DNA of 64,000 nt from Pontibacter mucosus (GTDB lineage Bacteria; Bacteroidota; Bacteroidia; Cytophagales; Hymenobacteraceae), in assembly GCF_003054055.1 (NCBI RefSeq), contig NZ_QBKI01000008.1, positions 62,001 through 126,000 of the forward strand, given 5' to 3'. Of the stretch, positions 46,605-55,198 are shown piece by piece. The notes below the pieces were generated by a model. It worked only from the letters and a program-made list of their open reading frames with translations, was not told the DNA's origin and ran no database searches. Every line of letters begins with the position of its first letter. The first letter of the stretch is position 1. A program made the position numbers and the translations under genes.

Positions 46605-47765
46605 ATGACCATGACAAAAACGCTCCCGACGCTCCTGCTCCTGTGGCTGTGCTCGCTTTCGGCCCTTGCCCAGGCTGCCTCCGAGAAGGTGGTGGGCTTT
46701 CTGCTGCACGCCCCCGGCCTGCCCGACACGGCACAGGTATACATTACCGGCAACGCCCCCGCGCTGGGCAACTGGAGCCCTGGCAAAGTACAGATGGAGC
46801 GCACCGGTCCCGATACCTGGCAGAAGGAGATAGTGCTGCTGGAGCCGATGCTGCTGGAGTATAAGTATACCTTGGGCAGTTGGGAGCAGGAAGCCGCCGA
46901 CAGTACCGGAAGCCCCCTCCGCAACTTTACCGTGAAGGTGGAGAGCAGCCTGCAGGTAAAGAACAAGGTAACCAACTGGCGCAGCGGCGACAGCAAGGAA
47001 CCGGTGAAAGGCGGCGTGACGGGCGAACTGGTTTACCACGAAAAGGTGGGCAAAAGCGCCCTCATCCCGCCCCGCGACCTGGTGGTGTGGCTCCCTCCCA
47101 ATTATGAACAGGACAAGAAAAAGCACTACCCGGTACTCTACCTGCACGACGGCCAGAACCTCTTCGACCCCAATACCAGTTCCTTCGGGGTGGATTGGCG
47201 CGTGGATGAAACCGCCGACAGCCTCATCCGCAATAAAACCATAGAGCCGATCATTATTGTAGGCATCAACAATACACCGGACCGCATGCAGGAGTACACC
47301 CCCGGCGAGAAAGGGGCCGCTTACATGGATTATGTGGTAAACACGGTAAAGCCCTTTATCGACAGCACTTACCGCACCAGGCCGGGCGCAAAGTATACGG
47401 CCACCGGCGGCTCCTCGGCAGGCGGCACCATTGCCTTTATGCTGGCCTGGGAGCACCCGGAGATTTTCTCCAAAGCCATCTGCATGTCACCGGCCTTTAA
47501 AATTCAGGATATCGACTACGTGGACGATGTGCAGGCTTACAAGGGGAAAAAGAAGCCGGTATACTTCTACATCGATAACGGCGGCGTGGAGCTGGAGGAG
47601 CAGCTGCAGCCGGGCATAGACGAGATGCTGCAAACCCTGAAGCAGAAAGGCTACCGCGAGGGCAAAGACTATACCTGGGTGAAGGATGACAAAGCCAAGC
47701 ACTTCGAGTCGGCGTGGGGCAAGCGCATGCCGCAGGCGCTGCAGCTGCTGTTCCCGGCAAAATAG
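46605..47765 (+). CDS. Secreted esterase with N-terminal starch-binding-like domain
   Basis: The protein has 386 residues from MTMTKTLPTLLLLWLCSLSA, a signal peptide ending near AQA. A CBM20-like domain follows (VYITGNAPALGNWSPGKVQM, LEYKYTLGSWEQE, around 30-125). The rest is an esterase-D/Fes-type alpha/beta hydrolase: VVWLPPNYEQDKKKHYPVLY, the LHDGQNLFD oxyanion segment, and the nucleophile elbow ATGGSSAGGTIAF near 270. The late histidine is in KHFESAW. It may hydrolyse an ester on a polysaccharide or a siderophore; the substrate is unknown. Confidence 0.87.
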   Translation: MTMTKTLPTLLLLWLCSLSALAQAASEKVVGFLLHAPGLPDTAQVYITGNAPALGNWSPGKVQMERTGPDTWQKEIVLLEPMLLEYKYTLGSWEQEAADSTGSPLRNFTVKVESSLQVKNKVTNWRSGDSKEPVKGGVTGELVYHEKVGKSALIPPRDLVVWLPPNYEQDKKKHYPVLYLHDGQNLFDPNTSSFGVDWRVDETADSLIRNKTIEPIIIVGINNTPDRMQEYTPGEKGAAYMDYVVNTVKPFIDSTYRTRPGAKYTATGGSSAGGTIAFMLAWEHPEIFSKAICMSPAFKIQDIDYVDDVQAYKGKKKPVYFYIDNGGVELEEQLQPGIDEMLQTLKQKGYREGKDYTWVKDDKAKHFESAWGKRMPQALQLLFPAK

Positions 47766-47802
47766 GCCATGCCGCTACCCTAAAATTTAGCACTCTCTTA
47801 AT

Positions 47803-47827
47803 ATGGGCAGCTTTTACGGTTGCCCAT
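47803..47827 (+). terminator. Possible terminator after the esterase
   Basis: The stem ATGGGCA/TGCCCAT with an eleven-base loop lies about 40 bases after the stop. It lacks a T run, so it is weak. Confidence 0.35.
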
Positions 47828-47876
47828 TAATGGTTAAATTGCTTCTCCCCTTACGCTGAAAAAGCTTTGGGAAGAA

Positions 47877-48365
47877 ATGAATGCAAAGGCAATGTTTGAG
47901 ATCCGATACCTGCACGAAACTCCCGAGCACTTCGACACTGTAGCCGACTGGATTTACCAGCAGTGGTGGCAGAAGCCCGGCAACACCGCAGAGGTGGTGC
48001 GGGTGCCGCTGCGCGAACACCTGCAGGCGCAGCCCTTGCCCACTGCCTTTGTGGCGCTAGATGCCGAAAAACCAATAGGCTCTGTGCTGCTGATAGAAAG
48101 CGACGGCGTGGATGCCCTGCCCGACCTGAGGCCCTGGCTGGCCGCCCTCTACGTGCTGCCAACCTACCGCGGCCAAGGTGTGGGCAAGCAACTGGTGCAG
48201 GCCCTGGAGCAGCACGCCCTGCAGGTAGGCTTCACCGACCTGTACCTGGTCGCCACCGACAGGGTGAGCTTTTATTATGAGTTGGGCTGGCGGGTGTACA
48301 CTAAACTGGTAGGCAAAAACGGAATTACCATCATGCACAAAAGTATGGCTGCCGCCTCTGCGTAA
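47877..48365 (+). CDS. GNAT family N-acetyltransferase
   Basis: This 162-residue protein has the acetyl-CoA-binding signature LYVLPTYRGQGVGKQLVQAL (around 97-116) and the strand PIGSVLLIESD. The C-terminal part (LYLVATDRVSFYYELGWRVY) is typical. The start is uncertain: MNAKAMFEIR or the second Met (47892). The acceptor cannot be told. It stands alone between the esterase and DoxX. Confidence 0.88.
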   Translation: MNAKAMFEIRYLHETPEHFDTVADWIYQQWWQKPGNTAEVVRVPLREHLQAQPLPTAFVALDAEKPIGSVLLIESDGVDALPDLRPWLAALYVLPTYRGQGVGKQLVQALEQHALQVGFTDLYLVATDRVSFYYELGWRVYTKLVGKNGITIMHKSMAAASA

Positions 48366-48477
48366 GGCCAACAGGAAGTATAAAACAGTCGTTTGTGCTG
48401 AAGTATAGATTGTAGGATATAAAGCGTTATCTAAATCCTTCTTATACTTTCTTTCTACTGTTTACCCATACAGGTTT

Positions 48478-48906
48478 ATGCTGCAAAAAATCTTACGCAC
48501 TGATAATGCCCGCACAACGATTCTAATCCGACTGATGGTGGGTGTCGTGTTTTTGTCGGAAGGCATCCAAAAGTTTCTGTTTCCAGACGTCCGCGGCGCG
48601 GGGCGCTTTGAGAAGATTGGCCTGCCCTCGCCTGAGTTTCTGGGCACTTTGGTGGGCTTTGTAGAGACCAATTGCGGCGCTTTGCTTATACTTGGGTTCT
48701 TTACCCGCCTGGCCAGCATACCGCTAATTATCATTATGCTGGTGGCCCTGGGCACCACCAAGCTGGAGATTCTGGCAAACGAGGGCCTCTGGGAAATGCT
48801 GCATGCCTTCCGCACAGACTGGGCAATGCTGCTAGGCAGTATTTTTCTGCTGATAAAAGGCGGCGGCTATGGGTCTGTGGATAAAAAACTGATGAATGAA
48901 AGCTAA
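48478..48906 (+). CDS. DoxX family membrane protein
   Basis: This 142-residue protein has four hydrophobic helices. It begins MLQKILRTDNARTTILIRLM and contains VGVVFLSEGIQKFLFP and the conserved GALLILGFFTRLASIPLIII, the DoxX pattern. Members are linked with quinone or thiosulfate redox reactions, but the role is usually unclear. It overlaps the next gene by 11 bases, so translation is coupled with the chromate transporter. Confidence 0.85.
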   Translation: MLQKILRTDNARTTILIRLMVGVVFLSEGIQKFLFPDVRGAGRFEKIGLPSPEFLGTLVGFVETNCGALLILGFFTRLASIPLIIIMLVALGTTKLEILANEGLWEMLHAFRTDWAMLLGSIFLLIKGGGYGSVDKKLMNES

Positions 48907-50023
48907 AAACGGAGAACTGAAGGAGGTTGGCAAACTTTTCCTGAAGCTCGGCACGATAGCGTTCGGTGGTCCGGCCGCGCACATCGCCATGATGGAGGAC
49001 GAAGTGGTAAAGAAGCGCAAATGGATGACGCACGAGCACTTCCTGGATCTGGTAGGCGCTACCAACCTTATCCCCGGCCCCAACTCCACCGAAATGACCA
49101 TGCACTGCGGCCACGAGCGCGCCGGCTGGAAAGGCCTGGTGGTGGCGGGCGCCGCCTTTATACTTCCGGCGGTGCTGATTACGATGGTGTTTGCCTGGCT
49201 TTACAGCAAGTATGGGCAGCTGCCCGCGGTGGAGCCTTATATTTACGGCATCAAGCCGGCCGTTATTGCCATCATTTTTTCCGCCCTGATCAGCCTCGGC
49301 CAGAAAGCGCTGAAAAGTACAGAGCTCTGGATTCTTGGCATCTTAACCGCCGCGGCTGCGCTGCTTGGGGTAAATGAGATTCTGGCGCTCTTCGGCTGCG
49401 GCTTTGCCGGGCTGCTGCTCTACCTCATCCGGAACCGCGCTACAACCGCCAATGGCTTCGCCCCGCTCCTCCTCTTGCAGGCGCCGTTGCTGGCAGTTCA
49501 GAGCAGTAATCTCAAAATCTGGCTCAGCTTTCTGAAGGTAGGTGCCCTGCTCTATGGCAGCGGCTATGTACTGTTTGCTTTTCTGGATGCGGAGTTAGTA
49601 GCCAAAGGCCTGCTGACACGGCAGGAGCTGATTGACGCCGTGGCCGTGGGGCAGTTCACGCCAGGGCCAGTGCTCTCTACTGCGACGTTTGTGGGTTGGC
49701 AGCTGAATGGATTCTGGGGCGCAGTGGCCGCCACCGTGGGTATTTTCCTGCCTTCCTTTGTTTTTGTAGCCCTCCTGAACCCGCTCATCCCCAAACTGCG
49801 AAAGAGCAAAGCCATGTCCGCCTTTCTGGATGCCATCAACGTGGCCGCCGTCGCTGTTATCCTTGCCGTCGCCGTCGAGATGAGCCGCGACACCCTCACC
49901 GACTGGCGCACTGCCCTCATTGCTGTTATCAGTTTTATCGTAGTTTTTAAGTTCAAGAAGCTGAACAGCGCCTTTATTGTAATCGGCGGGGCTGTACTTG
50001 GTTTTTTGCTGACGCTGGTGTAA
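48896..50023 (+). CDS. chrA: ChrA-type chromate transporter
   Basis: This 375-residue membrane protein has two homologous CHR domains. The N-terminal one has FLKLGTIAFGGPAAHIAMME and the motif LIPGPNSTEMTMHCG; the second has FLKVGALLYGSGYVLFAFLD and AVGQFTPGPVLSTATFVGWQ. These are the paired GGP and PGP motifs of the long ChrA family, which exports chromate. No ChrB regulator is present. The family is also annotated for other anions, so the substrate is inferred. Confidence 0.88.
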   Translation: MKAKNGELKEVGKLFLKLGTIAFGGPAAHIAMMEDEVVKKRKWMTHEHFLDLVGATNLIPGPNSTEMTMHCGHERAGWKGLVVAGAAFILPAVLITMVFAWLYSKYGQLPAVEPYIYGIKPAVIAIIFSALISLGQKALKSTELWILGILTAAAALLGVNEILALFGCGFAGLLLYLIRNRATTANGFAPLLLLQAPLLAVQSSNLKIWLSFLKVGALLYGSGYVLFAFLDAELVAKGLLTRQELIDAVAVGQFTPGPVLSTATFVGWQLNGFWGAVAATVGIFLPSFVFVALLNPLIPKLRKSKAMSAFLDAINVAAVAVILAVAVEMSRDTLTDWRTALIAVISFIVVFKFKKLNSAFIVIGGAVLGFLLTLV

Positions 50024-50766
50024 ACCCCACCCCGGCCCTCCCCTAAGAACAGGGGTGGGAGTTTAGCAGTCTCGGGTTCAACCACCCCTACCCCTCCTTG
50101 GCTAAGGCGGGGAGTCTGTGATTACTATTCCTAAGGTATAAGTTTCGTAGTTGCGGATATTGCGCGGACAGGTCGCGACCTGTCCCTACAGCTGTAAACC
50201 CACCCCTAGCCCCTCCGAGGAGGGGAATTATACTTGCTACTCACTATGTCATCTCGAACGTAGTGAGAGATCTATCTGGAATTTAAATCAGATCTCTCCC
50301 AAAGGTCGAGATGACAGCAAGGGCAGCAGCTATTGATTCTGTTCCCAGCCTTTGGGTTGAGCGCCTCGAGAGGTTCCGGTGACGAGCGGCAGCGAGGCAT
50401 TGCGACGCAGGAGCAAAGGAAGCGAAAGCAGCGCAATGCCCGAAGGCGAGCCCTCTCGGGCTTGAGAGCACCAAAGTATAAATGCAACTGTAGGTATGTG
50501 GGGCTGGAGGATGAACGGCAGCTAGTAAGAATAGCTTGTGTCAAGTTGCGGGAAGCAGTGGCTATGGAAGTATAAGTATGGTCAACGCGGACTTGGAAGT
50601 CCGCAGCAGAATGGTTTCGGACATGGATGTCCGAAACAGCGGAAAATGTTTAAACTGGCAAGTATAAAGTATAGCCGAAGCAAGTATGGCTTTTCAAGCC
50701 AGTCAAGTTACAAACCTGACCTCATCGTAGGACACAAGTCTGAAGCCTTGCGCCAGAAATTGCATC
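50024..50766. repeat. 743-bp intergenic cluster of palindromic repeats
   Basis: There is no credible gene; the open frames here are shadows. Elements seen are: C-rich/G-rich inverted pieces (50024-50065, 50083-50113, 50199-50230); an inverted repeat with GTCATCTCGA and TCGAGATGAC arms (50249-50315); a long stem-loop (50367-50458) with CGAGAGG/CCTCTCG and GGCATTGCG/CGCAATGCC; two tandem hairpins GCGGACTTGGAAGTCCGC (50587-50604) and GTTTCGGACATGG with its mirror (50614-50637); and several AAGTATAA copies. Each resembles a REP-type dispersed element. Confidence 0.7.
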
Positions 50767-51366
50767 TCATTTCTTCCTACTCACCCATTTATTCCCCTTT
50801 ACCCAAAACCGCCAGGGCAGCAGGGCGTCCTCCCCGGCATAGTCTACCCCGATGCGGGGGCCGGCAGCTATACTTTCTTCTGGCAGCACTAGCCCCTTAT
50901 CCTCTATCCAGATGGTGTCACCCGTCAGGTCGGCGCCGTAGAGTTTCCGGTCTATCCCCAGGGCTATACTTAGCACACCCGGACCGGCTGTTAAATTCGG
51001 TTTTATACTTTGAAAGCCGCGGCGCAGCAGCATTTCCTCCACTCCTACTTCCGGCTCAATGGCCCGCACCAGCACGGCATCGGCCTTGTCTTGCTCGTTG
51101 GTGATGATGTTGAACAGGTGGTAAATGCCGTAGATGAGGTACACGTAAGCCACGCCGCCTTCGCTGTACATGATTTCGGTGCGGGCAGTGCGGCGGTTGA
51201 GGTGGGCATGGCAGGCGCGGTCGTTCTGCCCCGAGTAGGCCTCGGTCTCCACAATCATCCCGCCGGTCAGCATGCCATCTACACAAGTATAAAGGTACTT
51301 GCCCAGCAGCTCCTGCGCCAGCTGCACTACATCAGGCCGGGTATAGAATTCTTTCGGAAGCTTCAA
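50767..51366 (-). CDS. 3-methyladenine DNA glycosylase (AAG/MPG type)
   Basis: This base-excision repair enzyme removes alkylated purines. The 199-residue protein carries the catalytic region GMIVETEAYSGQNDRACHAH, with the glutamate that activates water, and the intercalating-tyrosine region YVYLIYGIYHLFNIITNE. C-terminal LTAGPGVLSIALGIDR is also characteristic of the family. The gene is isolated, flanked by a repeat cluster and the B12 locus. Confidence 0.93.
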   Translation of the reverse strand: MKLPKEFYTRPDVVQLAQELLGKYLYTCVDGMLTGGMIVETEAYSGQNDRACHAHLNRRTARTEIMYSEGGVAYVYLIYGIYHLFNIITNEQDKADAVLVRAIEPEVGVEEMLLRRGFQSIKPNLTAGPGVLSIALGIDRKLYGADLTGDTIWIEDKGLVLPEESIAAGPRIGVDYAGEDALLPWRFWVKGNKWVSRKK

Positions 51367-51461
51367 GGTTAGTGATTCGTTATTCGTTGTTGGGGTACGT
51401 GCTCTTAGAAGCAGAGTTAACCGCCATGATAAATGTTAACTGATAAATGAAAAATGTTCCC

Positions 51462-51469
51462 TACCTTTG
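51462..51469 (+). promoter_or_regulatory. -7 box upstream of the cobalamin riboswitch
   Basis: TACCTTTG fits TAnnTTTG and lies six bases before the riboswitch P1 helix, exactly where a start site for the leader is expected. The -33 element is poorly defined. Confidence 0.5.
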
Positions 51470-51474
51470 CCTTC

Positions 51475-51653
51475 AGATTGGTGGCTGTAGAATTATCGTT
51501 CTATGGCCTTAAAAGGGAAGCAGGTGTGAGTCCTGCGCTGTTCCCGCAACTGTCATCTTCTTAAAAAGGGTTAGCCAACACCTTAGCCACTGTGCCGCTC
51601 GCGCTGCATGGGAAGGCGCGCTAACTGAAGAGAGCCAGGAGACCTGCCAGTCC
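51475..51653 (+). promoter_or_regulatory. Cobalamin (B12) riboswitch
   Basis: The aptamer includes AAAAGGGAAGCAGGTG with TGAGTCCTGC and GCTGTTCCCGCAACTGT, followed by GCCACTGTGCC and the B12-box segment AGCCAGGAGACCTGCC (51633-51648). P1 closes between GATTGG (51476-51481) and CCAGTC (51647-51652). About 120 bases of expression platform follow before the receptor start at 51776. High adenosylcobalamin should lower receptor synthesis. Confidence 0.93.
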
Positions 51654-51775
51654 GACACTGATTTTGTCGTATGCTTTCGGGTAAAAAGCTGCACGGCCAC
51701 CGCCATACTTTATCGCGTTTGCTGTTCCTGCCTTTGCCCCTACTAGCATGCTTCGGGATGTAAGCAACGTTTGTT

Positions 51776-53695
51776 TTGGTAAGATTCTCCTTTCTGAAAG
51801 TATGGCTCTGCGCATGCCTCGGCAGCGTGCCTGTCGCGGCGATGGCGCAGCAGGATACCACGCAGCACCAGTTGCGCACCGTGGAGGTATTTGGCAAACC
51901 CGCCGAAGTATACGCTGCGGGCAGCCGTGTGGTGCAGCTCGACAGCGCCTTCCTGAGCACCTATAGCTCCGGCTCCCTGGCTGAAGCGCTGCAGGCCCGC
52001 ACGCCCTTATACTTTAAAACCTACGGAGCCAGCGGAAGCTCTACGGTGGCGTTTCGTGGCACCAACGCCTCCCAAACGGCCGTGCTCTGGAACGGGCTCC
52101 ACATCGCCTCTCCTACTTTGGGTCAAGCTGATTTCTCTGTCCTGCCCTTGAGCGGTATCGGGGAGGTGGCGGTGCAACATGGCGCGGCAGCGGCAACTTA
52201 TGGCAGCGGGGCCATAGGCGGGGCGGTGCTTCTCAACTCTCCCAAGTATAACTCCGAAGGTTTGGGCGGTGATGTGAAGCTGGAGGCAGGCAGCTTTGGC
52301 CGTTACTTTGGCAGCGGCAGCCTGGGCTACGGCAGCAAGAACTTCAGCTATAGCTTCAGCGCCTACGAACATTTGGCCGAGAACAACTTCAAGTATAAAG
52401 ACCTGAGCCGCTTTGGCACCCCGGAAGTACGGCAGGAACACGCGCAGGTGCAGCAGCATGGGCTCACGCAGGACCTGAACTGGCACATCTCCCCCAGCAC
52501 CGCGCTAAGCCTGCATGGCTGGTATACTTTCTCGGACCGGGAGTTGCAACCGGCCATGGGCTCTGTGAATACCAACGCCCGGCAGCTGGACGAAAGCCTG
52601 CGCCTGATGGCGGGCCTGCAGCACCAAAGCCAGTTGGGGCAAACTGATGTGAAACTCGCTTACTTCAACGACCTGCTGCACTATACCGACAACAGCACCG
52701 ACTCTGAGGCGGATGTGGATACCTACCAGCTGCAGGCGGAGCAGACCTATACCCATGGCGATCGGTGGAGCCTACGTGGCGGAGTCAATTTACAGCACTT
52801 TGTGGCAAGGAACGATGGCTACGCCAGTGAGCAAGAGGAAAGCCGCGCGTCCCTGTTCGCTCTTTTCCGTTACGACCCGGTGCAGCCGCTGCAACTCACC
52901 CTGAACCTGCGCCAAGCGTTGGTAGACAACTATAACCCGCCACTTACGCCGGCACTAGGCTTTAACTGGAAGTTCCTGAACAGCAACCAGCATCAGGTAT
53001 CGCTGAAAGGCAATGCCAGCGGCAGTTACCGGGTGCCTACCCTGAACGACCGCTTCTGGGCGGGCGCCGGCAACCCAGACCTCAAACCAGAGCAGGGTTG
53101 GAATTACGAACTCGGCCTTCGCTACGTGCTCGTGCAAGGCAGCACTTTCCTGCTGGAAACGGAGGCAACCGGCTACTACATGCTCATCGACGATTGGATT
53201 CAGTGGGCCCCCAACCACACCGGCCTCTGGCGCCCGACCAACCTGCAGAAGGTAGAGAGCAAGGGCTTTGAACTCAGCACGACTGCGACCGCTGCGCTCG
53301 GCGAGGTCAGGCTCAGCTCCACGGCAGGCTATACCTATACTTCGTCGGTTCAGGCCAAGGTATACGAGGGCAGCGGAAGCGACAAAGGCAAGCAGCTCAT
53401 GTACGTGCCGCGCCACAAGGCCATCTTGGCTGCGGAGGCAAAGTATAAAAACTGGAGCCTGCTGGGCAACCTGAACTACACCGGCCTGCGCTACACGTCC
53501 AACTCCGAAACCAGCCACCTCGACAGTTTTATACTTCTGAACCTGGCCCTGAGCCGGAAGCTGCAGCTGGGGCCAAACACGCTGCTGCTCACACTCCGCT
53601 CCGACAACCTGACCAATGCCGCCTACCAGACCATGGCGTACCGCGCCATGCCGCCACGCGGTTATACGTTTAGCTTACGCTTTATCATTCCATAA
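51776..53695 (+). CDS. btuB: BtuB-like TonB-dependent vitamin B12 receptor
   Basis: This outer-membrane receptor has 639 residues. Signal peptide VWLCACLGSVPVAAMAQ precedes a TonB-box-like LRTVEVFG. The plug domain spans about 40-155 (STVAFRGTNASQTAVLWNGL, ATYGSGAIGGAVLLNSP) and the 22-strand-type barrel follows, with the C terminus TFSLRFIIP. The only start that gives a signal peptide is TTG at 51776; the ATG at 51748 is in another frame. The B12 riboswitch upstream assigns the ligand; a partner propeller lipoprotein follows after 20 bases. Confidence 0.88.
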   Translation: MVRFSFLKVWLCACLGSVPVAAMAQQDTTQHQLRTVEVFGKPAEVYAAGSRVVQLDSAFLSTYSSGSLAEALQARTPLYFKTYGASGSSTVAFRGTNASQTAVLWNGLHIASPTLGQADFSVLPLSGIGEVAVQHGAAAATYGSGAIGGAVLLNSPKYNSEGLGGDVKLEAGSFGRYFGSGSLGYGSKNFSYSFSAYEHLAENNFKYKDLSRFGTPEVRQEHAQVQQHGLTQDLNWHISPSTALSLHGWYTFSDRELQPAMGSVNTNARQLDESLRLMAGLQHQSQLGQTDVKLAYFNDLLHYTDNSTDSEADVDTYQLQAEQTYTHGDRWSLRGGVNLQHFVARNDGYASEQEESRASLFALFRYDPVQPLQLTLNLRQALVDNYNPPLTPALGFNWKFLNSNQHQVSLKGNASGSYRVPTLNDRFWAGAGNPDLKPEQGWNYELGLRYVLVQGSTFLLETEATGYYMLIDDWIQWAPNHTGLWRPTNLQKVESKGFELSTTATAALGEVRLSSTAGYTYTSSVQAKVYEGSGSDKGKQLMYVPRHKAILAAEAKYKNWSLLGNLNYTGLRYTSNSETSHLDSFILLNLALSRKLQLGPNTLLLTLRSDNLTNAAYQTMAYRAMPPRGYTFSLRFIIP

Positions 53696-53715
53696 AATCA
53701 TACTTTAAAATCATA

Positions 53716-54825
53716 ATGAAGAAACTCAACTTTTTCCGCAGCTTTTTCCTGGCTGCCACGCTTGCCATTACCTCCATTGGCTTTACCAGCTGCGACGACA
53801 AGGATAATGTAGAACCGGAGCTGCCTATCGAGGTGCGGGGGGCATTTGACCAGAAGGGCGTGTTTATACTGAACGAAGGCAACTTTAGGAATACCAATGC
53901 CTCCGTTTCCTTCATGAGCGATAGCGCCGGCCACTCGGTTGCCAACCACATCTTCAGCAAAGCCAACGCAGAAAGGCCGCTGGGCGACGTGCTGCTGGAC
54001 CTGGACCTGGTGGAGGACCGCGCTTACCTAACAGTAAACAACAGCAACAAGATGGAGGTGGTAAACGCCTATACTTTCAAAACTGAGGCGGTGCTGGAAA
54101 ACCTGAAGCAGCCCCGCTACTTCACAGCCCTGAATGCCGATAAAGGATATGTAACTGAGTGGGTTGTATATGGTGAGCCGGGCCAGGTATCCGTTATCGA
54201 CCTGAAAACGATGAAGGTAACCAAAAGCATACCGGTGGGCATTCAGCCGGAGGAGCTTATACTTGCCGGCGGCAAACTGTATGTAGCTAACAGCGGGGAG
54301 AACACCCTTACAATAATCAACCCAGCCACAGACGCGGTAGAGGGTACCATCACCGTTTCTGATTCTCCAACCGACCTGGTGCTGGACCGCAACCAAAACC
54401 TCTGGGTGCTGAGTGCGGGCAAAGTGGTTTACAATGCAGACTGGACAGCGATAGACTATACGCTGACAACTGCAGGGGCTCTGAGCAAGGTGACGCCAGC
54501 CACGCAGAAGGTGCAGACTTTTACCTTCGACAGCAACAGAACCATGCCTGCGAACCTGGTTATCAACGGAAGCGGCGATAAGTTATACTTTATCTATGAC
54601 GGCAAAACCTTCGTGCAGGACATCAATGCCTCCGGCCTGAGCAGCACTGTGTTCATCAACAGCGGTTTCCATGGCCTGGGCGTAGATCCCGAGACAGGCC
54701 ATATCTACGCCGGAGACCATAACAACTGGACCGGAGACGGCACGGTGCATGTATACAGCCCGGATGGCAAGCCGGTAAGCAACTTTAAAGTAGGGATTGG
54801 GCCTCGTGGCTTCGTGTTTAACTAA
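53716..54825 (+). CDS. BtuG-like beta-propeller surface lipoprotein (DUF5074)
   Basis: The protein has 369 residues with the lipobox FTSC after the signal FFLAATLAITSIGFTSC. The rest is a YncE/YVTN-like propeller: GVFILNEGNFRNTNASVSFM at the start of blade one, GQVSVIDLKTMKVTKSIPVG, GKLYVANSGENTLTIINPAT, NLWVLSAGKVVYN and HIYAGDHNNWTGDGTVHVYS. In Bacteroides, BtuG is a propeller lipoprotein that captures B12 on the cell surface and hands it to BtuB; the position directly after BtuB and under a B12 riboswitch suggests the same role here. Confidence 0.82.
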   Translation: MKKLNFFRSFFLAATLAITSIGFTSCDDKDNVEPELPIEVRGAFDQKGVFILNEGNFRNTNASVSFMSDSAGHSVANHIFSKANAERPLGDVLLDLDLVEDRAYLTVNNSNKMEVVNAYTFKTEAVLENLKQPRYFTALNADKGYVTEWVVYGEPGQVSVIDLKTMKVTKSIPVGIQPEELILAGGKLYVANSGENTLTIINPATDAVEGTITVSDSPTDLVLDRNQNLWVLSAGKVVYNADWTAIDYTLTTAGALSKVTPATQKVQTFTFDSNRTMPANLVINGSGDKLYFIYDGKTFVQDINASGLSSTVFINSGFHGLGVDPETGHIYAGDHNNWTGDGTVHVYSPDGKPVSNFKVGIGPRGFVFN

Positions 54826-54839
54826 AACCACTTAGCTTA

Positions 54840-54892
54840 CAAAGTATAAAGCCAGCCTTACCCTTACCGGGACAGGCTGGCTTTATACTTTG
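54840..54892. terminator. Bidirectional terminator after the B12 receptor operon
   Basis: An inverted repeat AAAGTATAAAGCCAGCC (54841-54857) with GGCTGGCTTTATACTTT (54875-54891) surrounds a 17-base loop. It lies 15 bases after the propeller stop codon and 20 bases from the end of a convergent small lipoprotein gene. The arms are made of AAGTATAA copies. Confidence 0.7.
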
Positions 54893-54910
54893 ATACTTTA
54901 AAACAGACTA

Positions 54911-55198
54911 CTACTGGTCATTTACGTCGTCGCGGTCTGTGCCATCGCTTTTTCCGTCGCCGGCATGCACGGCTGAGCCTTCTTCGGTGCGCTCGTAGTG
55001 CTGCTCCATGCTGTCGCGCTCGGCTTCATTCTCGTCTTTAGCGTCACTGCCCACCATGCTTCCCTCGTCGTGGTGTTCGCTGTCTTCCACATTGGTATCT
55101 CCAGGCTGGGTGCCTGTGTCGCAGGCCGAGAAGCCAAAAGTAGCTACGGCTGTCGCCAGTAGCGCAAAAAAAGCAGTCCTTATCTTTCGTGTATTCAT
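54911..55198 (-). CDS. Small acidic lipoprotein
   Basis: This 95-residue protein starts MNTRKIRTAFFALLATAVAT with a signal ending FGFSAC (lipobox). The mature part is strongly acidic and hydrophilic (DTNVEDSEHHDEGSMVGSD, then EAERDSMEQHYERTEEGSAV). I recognise no domain; it is probably unfolded and displayed on the surface. An upstream ATG exists but would add a nonconserved MFNRKGIRI. Confidence 0.65.
   Translation of the reverse strand: MNTRKIRTAFFALLATAVATFGFSACDTGTQPGDTNVEDSEHHDEGSMVGSDAKDENEAERDSMEQHYERTEEGSAVHAGDGKSDGTDRDDVNDQ

Noticed and set aside
46518..47456. 312-codon minus-strand frame over the esterase
   Set aside because: It lies antisense to an intact esterase with signal peptide and active-site motif and shows no family features.
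48896..50023. ChrA as a truncated or split gene
   Set aside because: Both CHR domains with their GGP and PGP motifs are present in one open frame of normal length.
50024..50766. CRISPR array
   Set aside because: The repeats are palindromic, of different types and without regular spacers; no cas gene is present.
50538..51104. 188-codon plus-strand frame between the repeat cluster and the DNA glycosylase
   Set aside because: It spans palindromic repeats and then runs antisense to the glycosylase; no protein feature was seen.
51748..51966. ATG-initiated frame at the start of the B12 receptor
   Set aside because: It is out of frame with the receptor and gives no signal peptide; the TTG at 51776 gives both.
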